A stretch of 5,385 nucleotides of DNA from assembly GCA_949127705.1 (NCBI GenBank), contig CASBQJ010000154.1:1-5385 (forward strand), written 5' to 3'. Of the stretch, positions 1 through 5,349 are shown one piece after another. The number at the start of each line of letters is the position of its first letter. The first letter of the stretch is position 1. Source of the stretch: Synechococcales cyanobacterium PMM_0085. GTDB lineage: Bacteria; Cyanobacteriota; Cyanobacteriia; Elainellales; Elainellaceae. The position numbers and the translations under genes were made by a program. The notes under the pieces were generated by a model. It was given only the letters and a program-made list of their open reading frames with translations, did not search any database and was not told where the DNA came from.

Positions 1-1
1 G

Positions 2-820
2 TATGGCGCGACGGCTCCGAAGGCGATCGAGCAAATTGCTGCCGCCATCCAAGTTCTACCGCCCAGTCCGGGGCGGACGGTTTTAATGTTTCACCATGGG
101 CTGGAGGGCCAGATTGCCCGCTATCAGGGGGCGCTGCGCTATGCGGACTTGTTACCGCTCAAGCACGTTGGGGTCGATTACTTGGCGCTAGGGCACATTC
201 ATAAAAATTACGAGTTAGAAAACTGGATTTTCAATCCTGGCTCCATAGAAGCTAACAGCGTTGAAGAAGCGAGTTTTACGCGAGGCGTTTATTTGGTTGA
301 ACTGGACAAAACGGGGCTACGAGCAGAGTTGAAGCAAGACTATTGCCAACGGCCAACGGTGCGATTGCGGCATACGCTGCGGGGGCAAGAGACAGTAGAC
401 GCCGTAGAGGCTGGGGCGATCGCCACCCTACAAACTGCGATTGACTCTGGCCAGGTGAACCCTGCCGATCAGCCGATTGTGGAGCTACGGCTAGAGGGCA
501 GTGTCGGATTTGATCGGCTCGATTTGGATCTGCGCCAGCTCCAGCAGCAGCTGCAAACCTTGAGCGGCGCGCTGATTTTTCTGCTGAAGTTTGAGGCAGA
601 AGCGGTAGAATTTTCGACCAGCCTTGGGGATGAAGCCAGCCGTACCCAAATCGAACAGGAAGTATTTTTGGATATGTTAATGGCGCACTCGACGTATAAA
701 AAGCGGGCAGAGGTGCTGGCTCAAGGTTTAATTGACCTGAAAGACCAGCAGTTAGAAGGGCGCTCGGAACCTGACCTCTATGACTTTGTGCGGAACTTGA
801 TCGAGTCCGAACCGTCTTAA
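2..820 (+). CDS. DNA-repair exonuclease, Mre11/SbcD-type metallophosphoesterase (5' partial)
   Basis: The frame is open from the first full codon at position 2, so the ATG at 86 is an internal Met and the true start lies before the window; 272 residues are visible. Metallophosphoesterase motifs are seen in order: FHHG at visible residues 30-33, GHIH at 64-67, then NPGSIE at 78-83, matching the late metal-binding motifs and the PGS element of Mre11/SbcD nucleases. The earlier metal motifs (DxH, GD, GNHD) must lie upstream and cannot be checked. The C-terminal half, rich in Gln and Leu with charged helices, would be the capping and partner-binding part. Family members are Mn-dependent nucleases that process DNA ends, usually with an SbcC/Rad50 ATPase; no such gene is visible here. 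A HIP1 octamer lies at 416-423. A terminator follows 35 bp after the stop. The family call is fairly firm. Whether it is a strict sbcD or a cyanobacterial 'DNA repair exonuclease' paralogue is open, so no symbol is given. Confidence 0.88.
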   Translation, partial: YGATAPKAIEQIAAAIQVLPPSPGRTVLMFHHGLEGQIARYQGALRYADLLPLKHVGVDYLALGHIHKNYELENWIFNPGSIEANSVEEASFTRGVYLVELDKTGLRAELKQDYCQRPTVRLRHTLRGQETVDAVEAGAIATLQTAIDSGQVNPADQPIVELRLEGSVGFDRLDLDLRQLQQQLQTLSGALIFLLKFEAEAVEFSTSLGDEASRTQIEQEVFLDMLMAHSTYKKRAEVLAQGLIDLKDQQLEGRSEPDLYDFVRNLIESEPS

Positions 821-854
821 CGTATAGCTGACGACTCTTAGGTGTTAGATATCT

Positions 855-889
855 CCCGTTAAACTGAACCAGTTAGCGGGTATTTTTTT
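855..889 (+). terminator. Rho-independent terminator of the nuclease gene
   Basis: CCCGTT (855-860) pairs with AGCGGG (875-880) with one G-U pair. AACTG (862-866) pairs with CAGTT (870-874). There is a single bulged A at 861 and an AAC loop. The 11-bp stem is followed at once by TATTTTTTT (881-889). This is a textbook intrinsic terminator placed 35 bp after the nuclease stop, so the oxidoreductase downstream probably has its own promoter. Confidence 0.9.
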
Positions 890-946
890 GATTTGTTGAT
901 TTAGTTGCAAGAGCGCTGTCATCCGCCCTATTTTCTTACCCTTTGC

Positions 947-3004
947 ATGATCCCCAAATCTATTCGCCCCGCCATGGCAGCTGCCCTCACAGCTGTGATC
1001 ACAATTGCCACCACCGCCCCCGGTGCTTCAGTTTTGGCTCAAACTCGACCTGTTCCCCCGCCGGGGGTGCCTGCTGCCGATACCACGGTAGAGTGTGAAC
1101 TCCTGATCGTGGGGGCGGGGTTGGCTGGTACCGCTGCGGCCTATGAAGCGTTACTTGCTGGGCGGACCGTTTGTTTGACTGAACTCACGGATTGGGTGGG
1201 CGGCCAACTGACATCTCAGGGCACCTCCGCCCTAGACGAGGCCAAACGGCAGCGGCAGTTGCGCTATTTCTCTAAAGGATATTTAGAATTGCGCGATCGC
1301 ATTCAGCAAAAGTATCGTCGGCTTAGTCCTGGTGACTGTTGGGTGAGTGAGTCGTGCTTTTTACCCAAAGATGCTGAAGAAATTTTAGTAGACGAACTGC
1401 GCGATGCCGCCCGCAAAGGCAAGGGTAAGCTCAAGTGGTTTCCCTCGACGGTGATCAAGCAGCTTGACTATAGCGCTGACGGCAAAATGATTATGGGGGC
1501 GATCGCCATTCAGCACGCGGCGGCTCCCGGCACTCCACCCCTTAACACCGAACCGCTATCTCAGGTGGTTGAGGATATATATCGCTATGAAGACTCCGAT
1601 CGCCTGAGTAAAAATATTATCCACTTCGTCCCCAAGCCGACCAAACAGGTAGGCCCTGCCCCCTGGTATGTGATTGAGGCCACCGAAACCGGAGAACTAA
1701 TTGCCCTCGCCGATGTGCCCTATCGCGTAGGACTCGATCCACGCTCCGCCCTCAACCCATCCTCCGCGAGCGCCACAGGTGATCCCTACTGCACCCAAGG
1801 CTTCACCTACACCTTCGCCATGGAGCGCACAGCTGACCCGCAACCCCAGGTAAAACCAGCCTTTTACGATCGCTACGCTCCCTATTACGGCTACGATCCT
1901 AATCCTAGGCTGGCGGACATTGACGTGGTATTTACCTACCGCCGGATTTGGAGTCCGACTCCGCGCTCTACCGAAACAGTCTTTGGCGCTTCTAAGCCCA
2001 AGCCCGGAGACATTTCGATGCAGAATTGGGTCTGGGGGAATGACTACCGCCCCGGCACCGCCCGAGACAACTTAATTTACAGCCGAGACCAATTACAGAG
2101 TGCGGGACAGCTGAGTCCTGGCGGCTGGCTGGGGGGACTGCGCACCGATACGCTGCGGGCAGGCGAAGAGCTTGCCCTGGGCTACTACTACTGGTTTGCC
2201 AGCGGGATTACCGATTCTCAGCTGGGTGAAGGCGTCAAAAAACCAGCTCCCAACCATCGACTGTTGGCGGGTTTGGACTCGCCCATGGGCACGGTGCATG
2301 GCCTGTCTAAATATCCCTATATTCGGGAGTCGCGGCGGATTGTGGGTCGCCCCACTTACGGTTACCGCAATGGATTTAGCGTCAACGAATTGGATATTTC
2401 TAAAGCCGATTTCCGCAGCGATTATTATCGACAAAACCTCTCTCCTGAAATGTATCGCAATCTCTGGCTCTCTCTGGCTGGCCTAGAAACCACTTCTGCG
2501 GTGGCCAACAATACGCCACCCGACGACATTGTCCGCCGCACCCGCTCAACCATTTACCCCGATGCGGTGGGCATTGCCCAATATGCGATCGACTTCCACC
2601 CCTGCATGAAAAATTCACCACCAGAAGCCCCAGGCAATATTGAGCGCCCCGGTGTGAGGCAAGGACATGGAGCGGCTTACCCAGGGCAAATTCCACTTCA
2701 GGCAATGATTCCGCAGAACATTGACAATTTGCTAGTGACGGGTAAAAGCATTGCTACAAGTACGATTGCGGCGGCGGCCTATCGAGTCCATTCCTTTGAA
2801 TGGTCGTCTGGGGCAGCGGCGGGCACAACGGCCTCATTTGCGCTGGCAGCAGGTGTTTTGCCCTACCAGTTGGTGGATGACTTGCCCCGACCTGAGCCAC
2901 AGTTGGCCAAGCTGCAACAGCTGTTAGTCAAAAATGGCAACCCGATTGATTTTCCCAACACCTCTATTTTCAACCTCGACTGGGCAGATTGGGCACCGTG
3001 GTAG
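947..3004 (+). CDS. Exported FAD-dependent oxidoreductase (FAD_oxidored-like family)
   Basis: A 685-residue flavoprotein. After the N-terminal leader, a Rossmann dinucleotide-binding fold begins with LLIVGAGLAG; the GxGxxG glycines are G56, G58 and G61, and the acidic residue ending strand 2 is E79 (CLTELTDWVGGQ). Near the C-terminus NLLVTGKS (594-601), followed by an AAYRVHSFEW-type segment and a small-residue helix, matches the second FAD-contact region of this family. The middle, with many Tyr, Trp and Pro, is presumed to bind the substrate, which I cannot identify. Residues 1-31 resemble a Sec signal peptide: K4 and R7, a hydrophobic run about 10-24, and likely cleavage after SVLA (A31) before QTRP. 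No twin-arginine pair is present. The ATG at 947 is chosen because it puts the signal peptide at the N-terminus; the frame also opens at TTG 905, adding 14 residues unlike a signal peptide. No Shine-Dalgarno is seen for either start. HIP1 sites lie at 1293 and 1499. The reaction and pathway are unknown. Confidence 0.87.
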   Translation: MIPKSIRPAMAAALTAVITIATTAPGASVLAQTRPVPPPGVPAADTTVECELLIVGAGLAGTAAAYEALLAGRTVCLTELTDWVGGQLTSQGTSALDEAKRQRQLRYFSKGYLELRDRIQQKYRRLSPGDCWVSESCFLPKDAEEILVDELRDAARKGKGKLKWFPSTVIKQLDYSADGKMIMGAIAIQHAAAPGTPPLNTEPLSQVVEDIYRYEDSDRLSKNIIHFVPKPTKQVGPAPWYVIEATETGELIALADVPYRVGLDPRSALNPSSASATGDPYCTQGFTYTFAMERTADPQPQVKPAFYDRYAPYYGYDPNPRLADIDVVFTYRRIWSPTPRSTETVFGASKPKPGDISMQNWVWGNDYRPGTARDNLIYSRDQLQSAGQLSPGGWLGGLRTDTLRAGEELALGYYYWFASGITDSQLGEGVKKPAPNHRLLAGLDSPMGTVHGLSKYPYIRESRRIVGRPTYGYRNGFSVNELDISKADFRSDYYRQNLSPEMYRNLWLSLAGLETTSAVANNTPPDDIVRRTRSTIYPDAVGIAQYAIDFHPCMKNSPPEAPGNIERPGVRQGHGAAYPGQIPLQAMIPQNIDNLLVTGKSIATSTIAAAAYRVHSFEWSSGAAAGTTASFALAAGVLPYQLVDDLPRPEPQLAKLQQLLVKNGNPIDFPNTSIFNLDWADWAPW

Positions 3005-3043
3005 GCATGGACGCCATCAGGGTGTTGGCAAAGAACGACCGAG

Positions 3044-3061
3044 CGGGGCGCGGGGCGCGGG
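3044..3061. repeat. Short GC-rich tandem repeat
   Basis: Two adjacent copies of the heptamer CGGGGCG (3044-3050 and 3051-3057) followed by a partial third copy (CGGG). It lies 40 bp after the oxidoreductase stop, in non-coding sequence. It is probably a slippage product; no function is claimed. Confidence 0.6.
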
Positions 3062-3068
3062 TCTGTGT

Positions 3069-3165
3069 GTGGTTGAGGCGTAGGGATGAGGCATTTGTAC
3101 CGAGATCGTGGTGACGGCTCTAAATGCTGATCCAAATGATTCATCCCCACGGGCGGCTCAACCAC
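3069..3165. repeat. Long imperfect inverted repeat between convergent genes
   Basis: Three blocks of the left arm pair in order with the right arm: GTGGTTGAG (3069-3077) with CTCAACCAC (3157-3165), GGGATGA (3083-3089) with TCATCCC (3141-3147), and CATTTG (3092-3097) with CAAATG (3133-3138). Small internal loops separate the blocks, and the central loop is about 35 nt. The element begins 9 nt beyond the lipoprotein stop on the minus strand and 64 nt beyond the oxidoreductase stop on the plus strand. It could act as a shared transcript-end structure, but neither side has a T-tract, so it is not a canonical intrinsic terminator. A degenerate miniature element is another possibility. Confidence 0.65.
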
Positions 3166-3174
3166 GCCCCACGA

Positions 3175-3732
3175 TTATTCCAGCGGCGGCAAAGCTGGCT
3201 CGGCCTTGAGGACACTATTCTGGGCTGGGTCGAGGGTAAACTCTAAAGGGATGCGGTCTTTGTAGGCGCGCACAACTTTGCGGTAGACCTCATACCGGGT
3301 AGGCAACGTCTGGTTATTGCCTCCAGGTAAGCGAAATGTGACGGCGTAATTGATGCTTTTTCTCAGTTTAGGCGTACCAATCACCTCTTGGCTGCGCTGT
3401 TTCGCTTCTAGCTCGTTGACCGTCGGGCGCGGTGGCAATCCCCCCCACCATAGACCTTGATCATCCGGCCCGGTCACTGCCCCCTCTGGCTGTTGCCCAT
3501 TTTCATTGACTAACTCAGAGGACGCAAATTTTTCGATCCGAGGTGGGCGTTCTCCGGCTCCACCCCCGGTGCCTTGATAGTCCACATGCCAGGTGTAGGT
3601 CGTGGTGGCCGACGCCTGATATTGCTGCGTGGTGGTGCGATCGCAGCTCACCAGAGCAGCGCTCAGCGTCAGGCTGGTCAGCAGCAAAACGGTTTGATTA
3701 AAGCGGGGGAGCGATCGCCAAGCAGCATTCAT
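3175..3732 (-). CDS. Putative lipoprotein of unknown function
   Basis: A 185-residue protein whose N-terminus is a lipoprotein signal: R6 and R10 in the n-region, a hydrophobic stretch at about 13-28, and the lipobox LVSC with C30 as the predicted lipidated cysteine. The mature part starts DRTTTQQYQ, so Asp is at +2; this retains lipoproteins in the inner membrane of enterobacteria, but the rule is not certain in cyanobacteria. Visible features are a Gly-rich linker (54-60), a striking LWWGGLPPRPT segment (94-104), and a C-terminal half of alternating hydrophobic and polar residues (SINYAVTFRLPGG, RYEVYRKVVRAYKDRIPLEF) that looks like beta strands. I do not recognise the family. HIP1 octamers at 3637 and 3711 fall inside the gene. 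No Shine-Dalgarno precedes the ATG. It is convergent with the oxidoreductase and divergent from the RTX gene, so it is likely transcribed alone. Confidence 0.8.
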   Translation of the reverse strand: MNAAWRSLPRFNQTVLLLTSLTLSAALVSCDRTTTQQYQASATTTYTWHVDYQGTGGGAGERPPRIEKFASSELVNENGQQPEGAVTGPDDQGLWWGGLPPRPTVNELEAKQRSQEVIGTPKLRKSINYAVTFRLPGGNNQTLPTRYEVYRKVVRAYKDRIPLEFTLDPAQNSVLKAEPALPPLE

Positions 3733-3744
3733 AAAATAACTAAT

Positions 3745-3759
3745 GTCAAATCTTTTGAC
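3745..3759. promoter_or_regulatory. Operator-like palindrome near the lipoprotein start
   Basis: GTCAAA (3745-3750), spacer TCT, TTTGAC (3754-3759): a perfect inverted repeat with 6-bp arms. It lies 12 nt upstream of the lipoprotein ATG and would fall in its leader or promoter region. It may bind a dimeric regulator or form a small RNA hairpin. Short palindromes arise by chance, so confidence is low. Confidence 0.3.
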
Positions 3760-3896
3760 CGTAAGTGTGAAACGTTCAATCGTTGGGTTGTACTCTGGTG
3801 AGATTGTGAGCTGACCCGCTCATTTTCGCCAGCATCTACCAGATCCAATCGCCAAAATTTATGTCATTACTTCTCATTTTAGGTTGATTGTGCTGC

Positions 3897-3951
3897 AAGT
3901 CTGCCGTTGGCAGGCTGGTAGCCCCGTGCAGGCTTAGATTCTTTTTTTTTT
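3897..3951 (+). promoter_or_regulatory. Competing hairpins followed by a T10 tract
   Basis: AGTCTGCC (3898-3905) pairs with GGCAGGCT (3909-3916) around a GTT loop, with one G-U pair. An alternative pairing joins AAGTCTGC (3897-3904) to GCAGGCTT (3928-3935). A T10 run (3942-3951) follows 6 nt after the latter. This resembles a terminator or attenuator on the plus strand, but no upstream plus-strand gene is present and the likely RTX promoter is downstream. The T-tract could instead be an A-tract or UP-like element for that promoter, at about -65 to -56. Confidence 0.3.
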
Positions 3952-3971
3952 GAGGGTGCAGACTCTAACTA

Positions 3972-4000
3972 TTGGTTCCCTGGACGAAAATTGCTGTAAT
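3972..4000 (+). promoter_or_regulatory. Candidate sigma-70 promoter of the RTX gene (extended -10)
   Basis: TTGGTT (3972-3977) as -35, a 17-nt spacer, then TGTAAT (3995-4000) as -10, preceded by TGC to give TGCTGTAAT, a full extended -10. The -10 differs from TATAAT at one base; the -35 is weak, as is usual with extended -10 promoters. The predicted start is near 4007, leaving a leader of about 67 nt before the ATG at 4074. Confidence 0.45.
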
Positions 4001-4061
4001 TTTGTGGAGTTCAGAGTGTATTTCCTTTGAAGCAAGTACTCACAAAAAATATACCTACATC

Positions 4062-4065
4062 GAGG
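4062..4065 (+). promoter_or_regulatory. Ribosome binding site of the RTX gene
   Basis: GAGG, extending to GAGGA, lies 8 nt before the ATG at 4074, a good Shine-Dalgarno distance. It fixes the RTX start, and is notable because the oxidoreductase and lipoprotein starts have no visible Shine-Dalgarno. Confidence 0.65.
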
Positions 4066-4073
4066 ATGTGTGA

Positions 4074-5288
4074 ATGGCAGAGATTAATGGTACTTCTGGC
4101 AACGATACCCTCACGGGGCGTGGCGGTAACGATACTCTCCAAGGGCTAGCCGGAGACGATGAGTTATTTGGGCTGGCGGGAGATGATCGATTAGAAGGCG
4201 GCACCGGAAGCGATCGCCTCAGCGGTGGCCAAGGGACGGATCAATTAATCGGCAGCGCCGGAGACGATACCTATGAAATCGATACAACGGGCGATCGGAT
4301 TGTTGAAGGGAACAGCCAAGGCATTGATGTAGTTGAATCGTTGGTCGGTTTTACCCTTAGCTCTAACTTAGAAATCCTGGCGCTGCAGGGCACGGCAAAC
4401 ATTAACGGCACGGGCAACGGATTCAGCAATATCTTGACTGGTAATAGCGGCACCAATGTACTCAAAGGCTTAGCGGGTAACGATCGCTTGTCTGGCGGCG
4501 GCGGCGGCGACGATACGCTAGATGGTGGCCAAGGCCGCGATATCTTCTTGGGTAGCCCTGGCAACAATACGTTCATGATTGACAATGTGGGCGATCGCAT
4601 TGAATATGCAGGCCCCGGCGTGGATACCGTCCGCTCCGAGGTGAGCTTTGTGCTGTCGTCCAGCCTCGAAAATCTAGTTCTGCTCAAGCAAGCCATCTCA
4701 GGAACAGGCAATGGGCTGGCCAACCGCATGACGGGCAATGGGGCTGGCAATATCTTGGTCAGTGGGCAAGGTAGCGACACCCTAGAGGGTCAAAACGGAC
4801 GTGACAGCCTCAATGGCGGCAAAGGGTCTGACACCCTGCTGGGCGGCATTGGGCTAGATAATCTGAACGGCGGTCAAGGCTCTGACAACTTGAGCGGAGA
4901 GGCGGGCGACGACACCCTAACGGGCGGCGGCGGGCTGGATCAATTTATCTACAACACAGGCCGCAGCTTCCGTGATGCCGACATTGGGGTTGATACGATC
5001 ACCGATTTCAGAGCCAATCAGGATGTAATTCAGCTGTCGCGTGACACCTTTGGGCTGTCTAGCATTCCAGGAATTGGGTTCAGCAGCGCCTCTGAGTTTG
5101 CGGTAGTGGAAAATAACGACTTAGCGCAAAATAGCGCGGCCAGAGTTGTATTCAGTCGCGGCTCGCGTACCCTGTTTTATAACCCCAACGGCAGTAGCTC
5201 GGGGTTTGGGGATGCCTCTAGAAGCGGTGCGTTTGTGGTTTTAAGTAGCAATGCGTTGAGTCGGTTTGATTTTATCCTTGTGCCTTAA
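4074..5288 (+). CDS. RTX (hemolysin-type) calcium-binding protein, likely type I secreted
   Basis: A 404-residue acidic, Gly/Asp-rich protein with no N-terminal signal peptide. RTX nonapeptides (GGxGxDxLx) occur in three blocks: residues 6-68 (seven repeats), 114-168 (six, one with ten residues) and 212-292 (nine). Such repeats fold into a Ca-binding beta-roll once outside the cell. Between them, residues 60-140 and 160-238 are two copies of one module with the pattern ID..GDRI, VGF/VSF, LSS.LE.L and GTGNG. Residues 293-404 form a different C-terminal domain: DTITDFRANQDVIQLS (307-322), then VVFSRGSRTLFYNPNG (358-373), ending FDFILVP; related cyanobacterial RTX proteins end this way, and the type I secretion signal is expected here. 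No protease, lipase or other catalytic domain is seen, so a structural, adhesive or surface role is more likely than a toxin; this is inference. No ABC transporter or membrane-fusion gene is in the window. The start is supported by a Shine-Dalgarno at 4062. HIP1 sites lie at 4210 and 4591. Confidence 0.9.
   Translation: MAEINGTSGNDTLTGRGGNDTLQGLAGDDELFGLAGDDRLEGGTGSDRLSGGQGTDQLIGSAGDDTYEIDTTGDRIVEGNSQGIDVVESLVGFTLSSNLEILALQGTANINGTGNGFSNILTGNSGTNVLKGLAGNDRLSGGGGGDDTLDGGQGRDIFLGSPGNNTFMIDNVGDRIEYAGPGVDTVRSEVSFVLSSSLENLVLLKQAISGTGNGLANRMTGNGAGNILVSGQGSDTLEGQNGRDSLNGGKGSDTLLGGIGLDNLNGGQGSDNLSGEAGDDTLTGGGGLDQFIYNTGRSFRDADIGVDTITDFRANQDVIQLSRDTFGLSSIPGIGFSSASEFAVVENNDLAQNSAARVVFSRGSRTLFYNPNGSSSGFGDASRSGAFVVLSSNALSRFDFILVP
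4251..4787 (+). repeat. Duplicated about 80-residue module within the RTX gene
   Basis: Copy 1 is 4251-4493 (residues 60-140) and copy 2 is 4551-4787 (residues 160-238). Both run from a GS.G..T nonapeptide through ID..GDRI, (G/V)D.V.S, F.LSS.LE, GTGNG and N...TGN.G.N.L to another RTX repeat. The copies have diverged at many positions, so the duplication is old or was inherited with the family architecture. Confidence 0.8.
4494..4508 (+). repeat. In-frame (GGC)5 microsatellite in an RTX repeat
   Basis: Five successive GGC codons encode G141-G145. They give a ten-residue repeat (141-150) where all other repeats in the protein have nine, suggesting one GGC was gained by slippage. Confidence 0.8.
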
Positions 5289-5307
5289 GCCCCGATCCTG
5301 TGGGTGT

Positions 5308-5349
5308 GGGACAGCGCTAAGCTGCCCCCAAAGCAGGGAAATAGGCAGC
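5308..5349 (+). other. Overlapping hairpins after the RTX gene
   Basis: GGGACAGC (5308-5315) can pair with GCTGCCCC (5321-5328) with one A-C mismatch. Alternatively GCTGCC (5321-5326) pairs with GGCAGC (5344-5349), enclosing a CCC/GGG helix. The two cannot form together. They start about 20 nt after the RTX stop, where a transcript end is expected, but no T-tract follows, so a terminator role is uncertain. Confidence 0.35.

Larger units (their letters stand above)
3733..4073. other. Divergent intergenic regulatory region (341 bp)
   Basis: No convincing gene lies here on either strand. It should hold the promoters of both the lipoprotein (minus) and the RTX gene (plus). Seen from left to right: a 6-bp palindrome 12 nt upstream of the lipoprotein start (3745-3759), an AT-rich stretch without a clear minus-strand promoter, a cluster of short hairpins (3897-3936), a T10 tract (3942-3951), an extended -10 promoter candidate (3972-4000) and a ribosome binding site (4062-4065). 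GTGCAG occurs twice exactly 30 bp apart (3926 and 3956). Confidence 0.8.

Noticed and set aside
86..88. ATG at 86 as the start of the nuclease gene
   Set aside because: The frame is open to position 2 and encodes plausible protein just before the FHHG motif; starting at 86 would remove all early metal-binding motifs of the family.
905..934. TTGCAA, 18-nt spacer, TATTTT as the oxidoreductase promoter
   Set aside because: Each box matches consensus at only four of six bases and the implied leader is very short; it is kept only as a remark in the start-choice finding.
2093..2705. Overlapping reading frames on both strands inside the oxidoreductase gene
   Set aside because: The conserved FAD protein frame runs through the whole region; the alternatives have no recognisable motifs.
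3007..3017. ATGG-ACG-CCAT hairpin as the oxidoreductase terminator
   Set aside because: The stem is only four base pairs with a three-base loop and no T-tract, which is expected by chance.
2863..3165. 100-residue minus-strand frame across the oxidoreductase end and the inverted repeat
   Set aside because: Half is antisense to the oxidoreductase C-terminus, the composition is not protein-like, and it shows no domain.
3744..3749. TTGACA on the minus strand as a -35 box for the lipoprotein gene
   Set aside because: It lies only 11 nt before the ATG, so the -10 would fall inside the coding region, where no TATAAT-like sequence exists.
3574..3801. 75-residue plus-strand frame opposite the lipoprotein start
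   Set aside because: It is antisense to the lipoprotein signal region, with no ribosome binding site and an atypical composition.
4271..4780. 169-residue minus-strand reading frame inside the RTX gene
   Set aside because: It is the antisense of a strongly patterned RTX gene; the Pro/Ser/Leu-rich product simply reflects the reversed Gly/Asp codons, and no start signal is seen.
4074..4950. Regularly spaced repeats in the RTX gene as a CRISPR array
   Set aside because: The repeats are 27-nt coding periodicities without conserved direct repeats or spacers; they encode RTX nonapeptides.
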